Assembly (NCBI GenBank): GCA_900315455.1
Contig: OMZE01000013.1
Location: 1-64,000 of the forward strand
Source: an uncultured Prevotellaceae bacterium
Lineage (GTDB): Bacteria; Bacteroidota; Bacteroidia; Bacteroidales; Bacteroidaceae
Length of the DNA stretch: 64,000 nt
Direction of reading: 5' to 3'
Positions 22,081-31,387 of this stretch are shown in pieces (within the stretch, counting starts at the first letter, position 1; every line of letters starts with the position of its first letter). The notes under the pieces were generated by a model that was given only the letters and a program-made list of their open reading frames with translations, did not search any database and was not told the DNA's origin. The translations under genes and the position numbers were made by a program.

Positions 22081-22887
22081 ATGAAAACTGTAAGACCAAA
22101 GAAAAACCTGGGACAGCACTTCCTTGTCGATTTGAATATCGCCAAGGCCATCGCCGACACGGTGGACTCCTGCCCCGACATCCCCGTGCTCGAGGTGGGA
22201 CCCGGCATGGGGGTGCTCACACAATACCTCATCGAGAAGCCACGGCCGTTGAGGGTGGTGGAAATCGACAAGGAGTCGGTGGCATACCTCAAGGAGCATT
22301 TCCCGCAACTCGAGCAGCAGATTATCGGTGACGACTTCCTGCGGATGGACCTGTCGGCACTTTTCGAGGGACAGCCCTTCGTGCTTACCGGCAACTACCC
22401 CTACGACATCTCGTCGCAGATTTTCTTCAAGATGCTCGACTACAAGGACTATATCCCTTGCTGCACGGGGATGATACAGCATGAGGTGGCACAGCGCATC
22501 GCCTCACAGCCCGGCAACAAAGCCTATGGCATCCTCAGCGTGATGATACAGGCATGGTACGACGTGGAATATCTCTTCATGGTAGACGAACATGTGTTCA
22601 ACCCGCCACCAAAGGTGAAGAGCGCCGTCATCCGCATGACACGCAACAACGTGGAGCATCTCGGCTGCGACGAGCGACTCTTCCGCACCGTGGTGAAGAC
22701 GGTGTTCAACCAGCGCCGCAAGATGCTCAGAGTTAGTCTGAGGCAACTCTTCACTAAAGGCACTGTGGCACCCGACTTCTTCGAAAACGAGATGATGACC
22801 ATGCGGCCAGAGCAACTCACCATCCCCCAGTTTGTGGAACTCACCAATCTTGTGGCACAGCAAATGGAAATGACCGGAAAGACCTAA
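22081..22887 (+). CDS. rsmA: 16S rRNA dimethyladenosine transferase
   Basis: A 268-aa protein, the usual length of KsgA/RsmA. It has the N-terminal signature KKNLGQHFLVD, SAM-binding motif I EVGPGMGVLTQYL, motif II VEIDKES, motif III GDDFLRMDL and catalytic motif IV GNYPYDISSQIFF. It dimethylates two adjacent adenosines in helix 45 of 16S rRNA during 30S assembly. It starts 19 bases after the last tandem promoter. The frr gene follows with its own promoter. Confidence 0.95.
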   Translation: MKTVRPKKNLGQHFLVDLNIAKAIADTVDSCPDIPVLEVGPGMGVLTQYLIEKPRPLRVVEIDKESVAYLKEHFPQLEQQIIGDDFLRMDLSALFEGQPFVLTGNYPYDISSQIFFKMLDYKDYIPCCTGMIQHEVAQRIASQPGNKAYGILSVMIQAWYDVEYLFMVDEHVFNPPPKVKSAVIRMTRNNVEHLGCDERLFRTVVKTVFNQRRKMLRVSLRQLFTKGTVAPDFFENEMMTMRPEQLTIPQFVELTNLVAQQMEMTGKT

Positions 22888-22904
22888 AGTTTTTGTCGGA
22901 TTTT

Positions 22905-22935
22905 TTTGCAGAATAAGAAAAAAATCATAATTTTG
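22905..22935 (+). promoter_or_regulatory. frr promoter
   Basis: TTTG at 22905-22908, a 19-base spacer, and TAATTTTG at 22928-22935, 31 bases before the frr ATG. Confidence 0.8.
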
Positions 22936-22966
22936 TGCCCAATCGAAACTAATATTACGAAAAAAT

Positions 22967-23527
22967 ATGATTGACGTAAAATCGACATTAAACGAAAGCG
23001 AAGAGAGAATGGAAATGGCCGCCATGTTCCTTGAGGACGCATTGGCAAAGATACGTGCCGGCAGGGCCAACGTCGCCATCGTGAGCGGCGTGAGGGTAGA
23101 CTCCTACGGCAGCATGGTGCCACTCAATCAGGTGGCCAACGTGTCGGTGCCCGACGCACGCACCATCGCCATCCGCCCATGGGACAAGAAAATGATACGC
23201 GCCATCGAGAAGGCCATCATGGACTCCGATGTCGGCATCACCCCTGAGAACAACGGCGAGATTATCCGCCTTGCCATTCCGCAGCCCACCGAGGAGCGCC
23301 GCCGCGACCTCACCAAGCAGTGCAACAAGATTGCAGAGAAAGCCAAGGTGGAGGTGCGCAATGTGAGAAGCGACATCAAGGAAAGGCTGAAGAAGGCCAT
23401 CAAGGACGGTCTCTCCGAGGACAACGAGAAAGACGCTGAACTGGAGTTGCAGAAGTTGCACGACAAGTTCATCAAGAAAATCGACGAGATCCTTGCCGCC
23501 AAGAACAAGGAAATCATGACCGTATAG
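22967..23527 (+). CDS. frr: Ribosome recycling factor
   Basis: A 186-aa protein, the standard RRF length. The conserved N-terminal text is [20 protein letters not shown] and [20 protein letters not shown], then the domain II turn and the C-terminal three-helix bundle ([40 protein letters not shown]). With EF-G it splits post-termination ribosomes. It is followed after four bases by rsgA. Confidence 0.96.
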   Translation: MIDVKSTLNESEERMEMAAMFLEDALAKIRAGRANVAIVSGVRVDSYGSMVPLNQVANVSVPDARTIAIRPWDKKMIRAIEKAIMDSDVGITPENNGEIIRLAIPQPTEERRRDLTKQCNKIAEKAKVEVRNVRSDIKERLKKAIKDGLSEDNEKDAELELQKLHDKFIKKIDEILAAKNKEIMTV

Positions 23528-23531
23528 GCCG

Positions 23532-24464
23532 GTGAAAGGACTCGTCATCAGGAATACCGGAAGTTGGTATACCGTGCTCACCGACGACGGTGAGACGGTG
23601 GAAAGCAAGATTAAGGGCAATTTCCGACTGAAGGGCATTCGCAGTACCAACCCTGTGGCAGTGGGCGACAGGGTTGGTATCGTGCGCAATCAGGAAGGCA
23701 CGGCGTTCATCAACGAGATTGATGACCGCCGCAATTATATTATCAGGAAATCGCCCAACCTCTCCAAACAAAGTCATATCATCGCCGCCAATGTAGACCA
23801 GGCGGTGCTCATCGCCACCATCAATTTCCCCACTACCTCCACCACATTCATCGACCGCTTCCTGGCTTCGGCAGAGGCCTATAGGATACCCGTGTTGCTG
23901 GTATTCAACAAGACCGACCTCATGGACGAAGACGACCGCCACATCCAGGAGATGATGGTGGCACTCTATGAGAACATCGGCTACACCTGCCTCCAGGTGT
24001 CGGCTGCCACAGGACAGGGGCTCGATGAACTGAAGGCATTGCTTCAGGACAAGGTGTCGGTGTTCAGCGGCAACAGCGGGGTGGGGAAGTCGACCCTGCT
24101 CAACCAACTCATCCCCGGCCTCTCGCTGCGCACGGCAGAAATCAGCGAGGCGCACAAGATGGGCATGCACACCACCACGTTCAGTGAGATGATACCATTG
24201 CCTGAGGGAGGATGGGTCATCGACACACCGGGTATCAAGGGATTCGGCACGTTCGACATGGAGCCGGGAGAAATCTGCGGCTATTTCCGCGAGATTTTCC
24301 ATTTCTCCAAGGATTGCCGTTTTGGCAATTGCACGCATACCCACGAACCGGGATGCGCGGTGCTCAAGGCCCTCGAAGACCATTATATCGCTGCCAGCCG
24401 CTACAACTCCTACGTGTCGATGCTCAACGACAAGGATGAGGCCAAATACCGCGAGGCCTTCTGA
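23532..24464 (+). CDS. rsgA: Small-subunit-dependent GTPase RsgA
   Basis: A 310-aa protein with a GTG start four bases after frr. It has an N-terminal OB fold ([20 protein letters not shown]) and a circularly permuted GTPase with G4 FNKTDL first, then G1 [15 protein letters not shown] and G3 DTPGIKGFG, and a C-terminal zinc knuckle ([20 protein letters not shown]). It assists late 30S maturation. The 3' end overlaps the convergent radical-SAM gene by 55 bases. Confidence 0.95.
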   Translation: MKGLVIRNTGSWYTVLTDDGETVESKIKGNFRLKGIRSTNPVAVGDRVGIVRNQEGTAFINEIDDRRNYIIRKSPNLSKQSHIIAANVDQAVLIATINFPTTSTTFIDRFLASAEAYRIPVLLVFNKTDLMDEDDRHIQEMMVALYENIGYTCLQVSAATGQGLDELKALLQDKVSVFSGNSGVGKSTLLNQLIPGLSLRTAEISEAHKMGMHTTTFSEMIPLPEGGWVIDTPGIKGFGTFDMEPGEICGYFREIFHFSKDCRFGNCTHTHEPGCAVLKALEDHYIAASRYNSYVSMLNDKDEAKYREAF

Positions 24465-25369
24465 TTTTTACCCTGCCATAGGTCGTTTTTCTCCATGTAT
24501 TCCTCCAACTGGCGTGTGAACTCCTGACTCTTCACACCCCAGTGGGGTGCAATGACCATGCCCGGTGGCGAGAGGTTGACGAAGCGCTCGAGCACCAAGT
24601 CGGAGCGGAGACGGGAGATAAATTCAGCCAAAAGGGGGATGTAGTCGTCGATGGTATAGAGGGGAAGGGGAGTGGCATGGTGGATATCGGCAAGGCGGGT
24701 GCCCTTGATCACTTGCAGGTGATGGATTTTGAGGATGTCGAGTGGCAACGAGGAGATGATGCCGGCTTGCCGGAGATGCTCTTCGCGGTCTTCACCGGGC
24801 AGGCCGAGGATGACGTGCCCTCCGGTGTGGATGCCTCTTGCCGCTGTCGCCTCGATGGCGGTACGGCTGCAGGCGAAGTCATGGCCGCGGTGGATAGCGG
24901 CAAGGGTGGTGTCGTTGGCGCTCTCTATGCCATATTCCACCACGAGGAAGGTGTGGCGGCTCAGGTCGGCAAGATAGTCGAGCACGGCATCGTCGACGCA
25001 GTCGGGACGGGTGGCGATGATGATGCCCACCACGTCGTTCACCGACAAAGCCTCTTCGTATCGGCGGCGAAGGGTGTCGAGGTCGGCATAGGTATTGGTG
25101 TAGGCCTGGAAATAGGCGATATACCGCATGTCGGGGTATTTGCGCCCGAAGAAGGCCTTGCCGTCGGCTATCTGCTCCGAGATGCTTTTCCTCTTGTCGC
25201 AGAATGATGGCACGAAAGCGCGGTTCTCGCAGAACACACAGCCACCGCTGCCCTTGTTCCCGTCGCGGTTGGGACAGGAGAAGCCGGCGTCGACGGGAAT
25301 CTTCTGCACCCGGAAAGGAAACTTTCCCTTCAGCCAACTGCCATAGTCGTTATAGCGTTTTCTTCTCAC
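24410..25369 (-). CDS. TIGR01212-type radical SAM protein (YhcC-like)
   Basis: 319 aa from a GTG start at 25369. This start was chosen because family members begin near [20 protein letters not shown] and because a -7 box (TATTTTTG, minus strand, 25375-25382) lies five bases upstream; an ATG at 25459 would precede the promoter. The radical-SAM cluster is in [16 protein letters not shown], with family-specific [42 protein letters not shown] and [17 protein letters not shown]. The exact reaction is unknown. It overlaps the rsgA 3' end by 55 bases. Confidence 0.88.
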   Translation of the reverse strand: MRRKRYNDYGSWLKGKFPFRVQKIPVDAGFSCPNRDGNKGSGGCVFCENRAFVPSFCDKRKSISEQIADGKAFFGRKYPDMRYIAYFQAYTNTYADLDTLRRRYEEALSVNDVVGIIIATRPDCVDDAVLDYLADLSRHTFLVVEYGIESANDTTLAAIHRGHDFACSRTAIEATAARGIHTGGHVILGLPGEDREEHLRQAGIISSLPLDILKIHHLQVIKGTRLADIHHATPLPLYTIDDYIPLLAEFISRLRSDLVLERFVNLSPPGMVIAPHWGVKSQEFTRQLEEYMEKNDLWQGKNQKASRYLASSLSLSIDT

Positions 25370-25554
25370 AGATGCAAAAATACATACTATTATCCGAAAA
25401 GCCTCATTTATTGTGGCCAATCGGCAATAAAAACTCGAAACATATTGATATTTCCCCATTTATGCGTACTTTTGCACCGCAAATGCCGCCACTTGAGTTT
25501 GACTGCTTTGTGAGAAAAGAATCATTATCCATTATACAGGCAAAAATATAACAT

Positions 25555-27063
25555 ATGAGAAAAAACACTCTCGCCCACTTTATGGCCATATTCGCCCTGC
25601 TTTTCTGCACGGCAGGTGCTGTGGCACAACCAGTGTCGCATCCGTCGGTGGGCACAACCTCCAATTCGGAGAAGGTGAAACTGACCATTGTCAATAAGCA
25701 CGTCAACTACACCAACTGTCCCAGTGAGTACCGTGACGCCTACATCAATTCGCCCAAGTCGGCCAACATCCATCCCGACGGCACGAAATACTACGTCAAC
25801 TCGTTGGAAGGCTGTGCCACCGTAGTCTATGACATGAAGACCCACGAGCGGCTGAAAGTCATCAAATATGACTTCAAGGACGGGAAAGACGATGCCCTGT
25901 GGAGCAAACCCAGCGCATTCTATCCCTTCACACACTACACCGAGAACCTCAACACCTTCATGGGGAAACCCGTGGAGAGCACTTTCTCGCACGGTGGACG
26001 GTATCTTTGGATACCCTTCTACCGACGCACCTACGACATCAACGCCCAGGACCCTTCTGCCATCGCCGTGGTGGATACCCGCACCGACAGCATCGTGAAA
26101 CTGATGGAGACCGGACCGCTGCCGAAGATGGTGGCATGCTCGCACGACGGCAAGCACGTGGCAATCACCCATTGGGGCAACAATACCGTGGGACTGGTGA
26201 ATGTAGCCAGCCTCAACCCCGACGAGTGGTTCCATGAGACCCTGCTCGTGGTAGACTACGTGCTCGAACTCAACTTCAGCCTCACCGAGCAGATTGACCG
26301 TGACAACAAGAGCGGCTACTGTCTGCGCGGCACGGTTTTCACCCCCGATGACAGATACCTGCTCGTGGGGTGTATGGGCAACAACGGCGGTATCGCCGTC
26401 ATCGACATGCAGACCCAGAAATACCTCGGTCGTGTGATGGGCATGATGGCCAACGTGCGCCACCTCGTTATCCGCGACGGATACCTCTACCTGAGTGTCA
26501 ACAAGGCGGGGTATGTGCAGCGCATACCACTCGACAAGTTCCTTGCTGCCGCGAAGACACTCAAAGGGAAAACCGTCAATCTGCAGGGATGGCAGAGTTG
26601 CAAGGTGGGCGACGGTGCCCGCACCATAGAACTGTCGCCCAGCGGACACTTCGTGTTTGCCGCCTGCAACCTCGCCAGCAAACTCTACGTGGTAGACACA
26701 AGAGAAATGAAAGTGGTGGGCAATATCGACGTTGACTCCTATCCCGTAGGCCTCGACATCTCCAACGACGGACGCTACGTCATCGTTACCTCACAGGGAC
26801 GTGGCAACCAGGGAGGCAATGCCGTGAACATCTACGAGGTGGAATATGACGAACCAGAGCCTGTGCTCAAGAATACCGACGGTGCTGCCGTGCTCGAACT
26901 GCTCGAGCATGGCGACAGCGCCGGGGCTGACGAAAACAATCCCATCGCCGCTTCACTGCCTTTGGTGAAGGGCGATGGGAACACTACTTATATCATAGGA
27001 GGTGCTTGCGTGGCCGCCGTGTTGCTGGGGGCTTTCTTTTTCGCACGCCGCAAGCACTCATGA
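25555..27063 (+). CDS. Secreted YVTN-type beta-propeller protein with C-terminal anchor
   Basis: A 502-aa protein with a signal peptide (cut about residue 24, AVAQ). The body has repeated propeller blades with text such as PDGTKYYVNSLEGCATVVYD, AVVDTRTDSIVKLMETGPLP, FTPDDRYLLVGCMGNNGGIA, LSPSGHFVFAACNLASKLYV and DVDSYPVGLDISNDGRYVIV. A C-terminal hydrophobic helix (YIIGGACVAAVLLGAFFFA) ends in RRKHS, a single-pass anchor. Its role is unknown, perhaps a scaffold or sensor in the periplasm. A promoter ATTG-N19-TACTTTTG at 25444-25474 fits. Confidence 0.85.
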   Translation: MRKNTLAHFMAIFALLFCTAGAVAQPVSHPSVGTTSNSEKVKLTIVNKHVNYTNCPSEYRDAYINSPKSANIHPDGTKYYVNSLEGCATVVYDMKTHERLKVIKYDFKDGKDDALWSKPSAFYPFTHYTENLNTFMGKPVESTFSHGGRYLWIPFYRRTYDINAQDPSAIAVVDTRTDSIVKLMETGPLPKMVACSHDGKHVAITHWGNNTVGLVNVASLNPDEWFHETLLVVDYVLELNFSLTEQIDRDNKSGYCLRGTVFTPDDRYLLVGCMGNNGGIAVIDMQTQKYLGRVMGMMANVRHLVIRDGYLYLSVNKAGYVQRIPLDKFLAAAKTLKGKTVNLQGWQSCKVGDGARTIELSPSGHFVFAACNLASKLYVVDTREMKVVGNIDVDSYPVGLDISNDGRYVIVTSQGRGNQGGNAVNIYEVEYDEPEPVLKNTDGAAVLELLEHGDSAGADENNPIAASLPLVKGDGNTTYIIGGACVAAVLLGAFFFARRKHS

Positions 27064-27088
27064 CTCCTTTTGCGTTTCCTTGTCGGAT

Positions 27089-27829
27089 TTATTGTTCAAC
27101 GACACTGAAACGTAACTGATTTCCACTTGAATAATTCACGAACGTGCCTTGGAAGCAGTAGCCGTCGAAGGTGCCCTCGAAACGTCCTGTATTGTTGCCG
27201 TCGGGTGCATACTCCTCCAGTGACATGTCGTTCCCATAGAGGTTGCCATAGACCGACATCTTGTTGCTTCTGCCCTTGGAGTGATAGTAATAGGTACCTT
27301 GGACGTAGTCGCCGCTGACCTCAATGTCCATGGTGATGCCATACTTCGAGATGGAGCCAGAGAGATGATGGTAGCCCTCTGTCGTCACCTCACGAGGCCG
27401 TGGTGCTACTACAGGTTGTGCCTCACTCCTGTCGTAGGTCTCTGCGGCTGCAGCGGGCGTGGCCTCTTCGGCTACCGGTGATGCCGTGGCAGTCGGCTTG
27501 CTCTGGACGTCATCTGTCTTGGGCTCGTCCTTGGTGTAGTTGTAGATTATCAGGCCGGCAAGAAACAACAGGGCAGTAGCGAGCACGCCGATGATGAAAT
27601 AGAGGATGCTGTTGTTCTTTTTGGGAGGAACCGGCTGACTGGGGGCGTTGTAGGGCGCCCCCGTGGCGTATGGTGCCCGGACCGTATCCTGAGGGCGGGA
27701 AGCATACTTCAGTGTTGAGGGCTCCTCGGTGATGTTGTTCTGTGGGTTTGCACTGAGTGGTGAACGGCAGAACGGACATGTTGAGGCGTCGTCGGGGACG
27801 TATTCAAAACAGACGGGACATTTTTTCAT
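27089..27829 (-). CDS. Zinc-ribbon membrane protein
   Basis: A 246-aa protein; the start at 27829 was chosen because AAGAAG precedes it and the zinc ribbon then begins at residue 3 (MKKCPVCFEYVPDDASTCPF then CRSPL: four Cys). A Pro/Thr-rich linker, one membrane helix (ILYFIIGVLATALLFLAGLI), a low-complexity stretch, and a C-terminal beta domain (GYHHLSGSISKYGITMDIEV, GTYYYHSKGRSN, GRFEGTFDGYCFQGTFVNYS) follow. It is predicted to sit in the inner membrane with the zinc ribbon inside. It follows the aldose epimerase gene after 25 bases on the same strand. Confidence 0.75.
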   Translation of the reverse strand: MKKCPVCFEYVPDDASTCPFCRSPLSANPQNNITEEPSTLKYASRPQDTVRAPYATGAPYNAPSQPVPPKKNNSILYFIIGVLATALLFLAGLIIYNYTKDEPKTDDVQSKPTATASPVAEEATPAAAAETYDRSEAQPVVAPRPREVTTEGYHHLSGSISKYGITMDIEVSGDYVQGTYYYHSKGRSNKMSVYGNLYGNDMSLEEYAPDGNNTGRFEGTFDGYCFQGTFVNYSSGNQLRFSVVEQ

Positions 27830-27854
27830 CTTCTTGACTGTGATATGAGGATGG

Positions 27855-28724
27855 CTATTTGATGGTAATGACATATTCGCTCATGAACGAGGCGCCGGGC
27901 TGCAGGTGGTTCATCAGGTATTTCTCCTTGAATTCGCCCTGATACTCTACCCAGTCGTGAAGGCCATACCAAGGTTCGATGCACACAAACGGGGCATTCT
28001 TGCCATACGGGCTCCATATGCCAACGGCGGGAGCCTGGAAGTCGACAGTCACCACGGGATGCGCAGTCTTGTCGAGCAGACACACCTGGCGCAGTTGGCT
28101 ACGGTCGATAATCACCGCATCGTCGCGGAACGTCTCTTCGGTAAATGCCCACACGCCATCCACACTTCCCGTGTCGAAACGCTCAGGGCGTACACATCCG
28201 CCCATATTGCCGTAGATACGCTCCACTCGCCCCATGTTGTCGAAGCACATCACGCCCCGCATGGGCTCGCCTTCTTTCACGTCGGGCAGGTTGAAAGCGG
28301 GATGGCCACCGATTTGGAAGTGAATCTCCTTGTCGTCGGTGTTGTGCACGTGCCATACCACATGGATGCGGTTGTTTTCCAGCCGGTAGGTTACCGAGAG
28401 GATGAACTTGTAGGGATAGGCCTTCAGCGTCTCTTCATTGCTCTCCAGGGCATATGTCAGTTTGGTAGCGCTCTTTTTGAGAAGTTTGAATTCGGTGTCT
28501 CGGGCAAAGCCATGGCGCCCCATCGCGAATTCCTTTCCCTCGGTGCGGTATTTGTCTTCCCATAGGCCGCAGACGATGGGGAAGAGGATAGGGGAGTGGC
28601 GGGGCCAGTAGCGCTCGTCGGCCTGCCATAGGTATTCGTGCCCTTCGTCATCGCGGATGCTCTGGAGTTCGGCACCCAGTGAACTTACTTCAATTGTCAG
28701 GTGTTCGTTTTTCAGTATTTCCAT
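27855..28724 (-). CDS. Aldose 1-epimerase family protein (LacX-like)
   Basis: A 289-aa protein of the galactose-mutarotase superfamily. It has SSLGAELQSIRDDEGHEYLW at the N-terminus, RHSPILFPIVCGLWEDKY, HGFARDTEF, the catalytic-His strand FQIGGHPAFNLP, and CIEPWYGLHDW near the C-terminus. The short form fits the LacX-like branch. It interconverts anomers of free sugars in the cytoplasm. A -7 box TATATTTG (minus strand) lies at 28756-28763. Confidence 0.9.
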   Translation of the reverse strand: MEILKNEHLTIEVSSLGAELQSIRDDEGHEYLWQADERYWPRHSPILFPIVCGLWEDKYRTEGKEFAMGRHGFARDTEFKLLKKSATKLTYALESNEETLKAYPYKFILSVTYRLENNRIHVVWHVHNTDDKEIHFQIGGHPAFNLPDVKEGEPMRGVMCFDNMGRVERIYGNMGGCVRPERFDTGSVDGVWAFTEETFRDDAVIIDRSQLRQVCLLDKTAHPVVTVDFQAPAVGIWSPYGKNAPFVCIEPWYGLHDWVEYQGEFKEKYLMNHLQPGASFMSEYVITIK

Positions 28725-28829
28725 AATAGTGTTAACGGTTGATGTTTATATCATGCAAATATAGGCAAAAAAGTTTGTTCAGCCATGAAGGTTGCTGAAA
28801 AAAAGCACATCATGCCACATGTTTATACA

Positions 28830-28887
28830 ACACAGAGGCACAGAGACGCAGAGAAACTTCTGACTCTGCAACTCTGTGCCTCTGTGT
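28830..28887 (-). terminator. Long hairpin between the barrel-protein and aldose epimerase genes
   Basis: Perfect 16-bp outer stem ACACAGAGGCACAGAG / CTCTGTGCCTCTGTGT (28830-28845 and 28872-28887), with an inner GCAGAG/CTCTGC stem. There is no clear T tract; it may terminate the leftward barrel gene or be a dispersed palindrome. Confidence 0.55.
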
Positions 28888-28902
28888 GGAGGGTTGAGTC
28901 TT

Positions 28903-29592
28903 TCAGAAATTGATGCCGATATTGGCGAAGAAGGCACCGTTGTGGGTGTCGTCGAAAGCATTGTCGCCGATGTTGCTCAGTCCGAAGTCATAGCCAATCT
29001 CGGCATAGAGCATCTCATAGGCCAGGCCGCAGCCCACACGGATACCACCGTCGAAACGCTTGAAGTTGGCACCATAACCGTCGTCGAACGAACTATAGGC
29101 GTCGCGGCGGTCGTAGTCTTTCACCTTGCCGCTCACTCCCACGCCGAGGTAGCCACCGATGAACGGCTCCACTGCAGTGGCGGGTGCCACGTAGGCCGAG
29201 TATTTGAGCAGAAGGGGCACTTCAAGGTAGTTGAGCCCGATGCTGAACTTCTCGCCACCTTTCTTGCTCTTACCGCCCTTCTCGATGTAACTGAGTCCGG
29301 TCTCGAAGAAAATAGGCTGGTAGTGCGACAGTTGCATGCCCACCACGGCGCCCACGTTGAGGCCGCTCTTGCTGCTGCTGCCGTCGAGGTCGGGAGCGTC
29401 GCTGTTGACGTGAGCGGCCGAAAGGCCGAAGCGCAGGCCGTAGTAGGTATTGATGCCATACATGCGGCTCGAAGGGGTGTTGCCGTATCTGCCGTGCGAG
29501 GAGCGTGTGCCACCGAAACGGCCTTGAGCGTTGACTGGCACGACGGCCAGGAGGCTGAATACAGCCATCATCAATAGTAGGTTCTTTTTCAT
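28903..29592 (-). CDS. Outer-membrane beta-barrel protein
   Basis: A 229-aa protein with a signal peptide (cut after VNAQ). Alternating strands are typical of the eight-stranded PorT/OMP_b-brl_2 barrels: TYYGLRFGLSAAHVNSD, SGLNVGAVVGMQLSHYQPIF, FETGLSYIEKGGKS, LNYLEVPLLLKYSAYV and IRVGCGLAYEMLYAEIGYDF. The C-terminal residue is Phe (ANIGINF), as expected for barrel assembly. A promoter with a -7 box TAGATTTG (minus strand, 29646-29653) lies upstream. Function beyond an outer-membrane location is unknown. Confidence 0.85.
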   Translation of the reverse strand: MKKNLLLMMAVFSLLAVVPVNAQGRFGGTRSSHGRYGNTPSSRMYGINTYYGLRFGLSAAHVNSDAPDLDGSSSKSGLNVGAVVGMQLSHYQPIFFETGLSYIEKGGKSKKGGEKFSIGLNYLEVPLLLKYSAYVAPATAVEPFIGGYLGVGVSGKVKDYDRRDAYSSFDDGYGANFKRFDGGIRVGCGLAYEMLYAEIGYDFGLSNIGDNAFDDTHNGAFFANIGINF

Positions 29593-29797
29593 ATCTTTCT
29601 TTTTTTGAGGTTGGCAAAAATGGTGGATGTGATGGTTTCACGTTGCAAATCTATACTTTTCTTCGTTGAGTGCAATGGGATTAACCCTATTTTTGTAAGG
29701 ATTTTCCCTATCTGTGGATAGGGGTGCGAAAGGATACTTGCCGCAATGCTTGCGCAATTGAAAAGAAAATGCTAATTTCGCCATCAAAACAGATGAC

Positions 29798-30868
29798 ATG
29801 GAGAATTTGGAAAACAAACGCATAGCACTGTTGCTCTCCGGGGGAGTGGACTCCTCGGTGGTGCTCCATGAGTTATGTGAGAAAGGGGTGAAGCCCGACT
29901 GTTTCTATATCAAGATAGGTCCGGAGGAAGACGAGGAGTGGGACTGCTCGTCGGAGGAGGACATGGAGATGGCTACTGCCGTGGCTGCCCGCTATGGTTG
30001 CAGGCTTGAAGTGGTGGACTGCCACAAGGAATACTGGGACCAGGTGACGCGCTATACGATGGATAAGGTGCGGGCAGGACTCACCCCCAATCCCGATGTG
30101 ATGTGCAACCGCCTCATCAAGTTTGGTGCCTTCGACGCGAAGGCAGGACACGACTACGACCTTATCGCTACGGGCCACTATGCCCAGACCGAGATAGAGG
30201 ATGGCAAGAAATGGCTGGTGACGGCCCCCGACCCGGTGAAGGACCAAACCGACTTTCTAGCGCAGATAGAGACATGGCAACTGAAGAAAGCCCTTTTCCC
30301 CATTGGCCATTATATGAAAGAAGAGGTGCGTGCCATTGCCGAGCGGGAGCATCTTGTCAACGCTCGCCGCAAGGACTCGCAAGGCATCTGCTTTTTGGGG
30401 AAAATCAACTACAACGACTATATTCGCCGCTATTTGGGCGATAACCCCGGTGAGGTGCTGGAATGGGAGACAGGCAAACTGATAGGAAAGCACCGTGGAC
30501 TGTGGTTCCATACCATCGGGCAACGCCACGGACTGGGCTTCGGGGGCGGTCCGTGGTATGTGGTGAAGAAAGACGTGGAGAAGAACGTACTCTACGTGAG
30601 CAAGGGCTATGAACCGCTTACCGCCTACAAGGATACCTTCCAGATACACGATTTCCACTTCCTCACCGAGAAAGTGGAAATGAAGGAAGTCACTTTTAAG
30701 ATACGCCACACACCCGAGTATCATCCTGCTGTACTCGAACCGACGGGCGACGGCACCTTCACCGTGCATGCCTCGCACCTCATTCAAGGTGTGGCACCGG
30801 GACAGTTCTGCGTGGTCTACGACAGCAACCATCACCGCTGCTATGGTTCGGCGGAAATCACGGTGTGA
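29798..30868 (+). CDS. mnmA: tRNA-specific 2-thiouridylase
   Basis: A 356-aa protein with the ATP-pyrophosphatase P-loop LLLSGGVDSSV, PNPDVMCNRLIKFG containing the first catalytic Cys, TGHYAQ, and the second Cys in RKDSQGICFLGKINYNDYIR. The C-terminal beta domain (HRGLWFHTIGQRHGLGFGGG) is typical of MnmA. It places sulfur at C2 of U34 in tRNAs for Lys, Glu and Gln. It is convergent with the leftward lysS operon, with stops only nine bases apart. Confidence 0.93.
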   Translation: MENLENKRIALLLSGGVDSSVVLHELCEKGVKPDCFYIKIGPEEDEEWDCSSEEDMEMATAVAARYGCRLEVVDCHKEYWDQVTRYTMDKVRAGLTPNPDVMCNRLIKFGAFDAKAGHDYDLIATGHYAQTEIEDGKKWLVTAPDPVKDQTDFLAQIETWQLKKALFPIGHYMKEEVRAIAEREHLVNARRKDSQGICFLGKINYNDYIRRYLGDNPGEVLEWETGKLIGKHRGLWFHTIGQRHGLGFGGGPWYVVKKDVEKNVLYVSKGYEPLTAYKDTFQIHDFHFLTEKVEMKEVTFKIRHTPEYHPAVLEPTGDGTFTVHASHLIQGVAPGQFCVVYDSNHHRCYGSAEITV

Positions 30869-30877
30869 GAAATGTGG

Positions 30878-31387
30878 TTATTTCTCAAACGACGTCATGT
30901 CGAGTTCACACATTTTGATGGTGGGATGCTCTGCGATGTAAGCCTCAATGTTGTCTTTCTTTATCGAGGGTGATGCCCACTCGCTGTGGAGGCGCTTGGC
31001 GCTGGTAGCCTTGCTGTAGTATTCTGCGCTATAGTCGCATGAGAACCGCAGCGGTATGGAGTCCTTTTTCAGGTGCTCCCATTTTTCCTTTGGCTTGGCA
31101 GTGGCAATGGCGGAGAGGTAAAGGTTGGAGTAATGTTCTTCCGACTTCTCCTTGTATTGCCACGTAAAATTTGTCACCGTCTCGCTCAGCGATTTGCCGG
31201 CAACATTTTGGTATTTGACCGCGATGTCGTAATACAACAGGAACTCATCGCTGAGGGTGAGTTGGTAGTTCACCATGGTGTAGTCGGGACGTTCCATCAC
31301 ACCGTCGCCAGAGTCGGGACGGCAGCCAAGGAAGACGCTCAACAGCAAGGTGGCCAATAGGGCCAATGGGTAGTGCTTGGTTTTCAT
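30878..31387 (-). CDS. Small lipoprotein of unknown function
   Basis: A 169-aa protein with a lipoprotein signal (LLLSVFLGC). The mature part is a soluble domain with Tyr- and Lys-rich text (VNYQLTLSDEFLLYYDIAVK, NFTWQYKEKSEEHYSNLYLS). I do not recognise a family, although single-domain lipoproteins of this size are common in Prevotella. It is the last gene of the lysS operon and overlaps the HAD gene by four bases (ATGA), so it is translationally coupled to it. Confidence 0.75.
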   Translation of the reverse strand: MKTKHYPLALLATLLLSVFLGCRPDSGDGVMERPDYTMVNYQLTLSDEFLLYYDIAVKYQNVAGKSLSETVTNFTWQYKEKSEEHYSNLYLSAIATAKPKEKWEHLKKDSIPLRFSCDYSAEYYSKATSAKRLHSEWASPSIKKDNIEAYIAEHPTIKMCELDMTSFEK

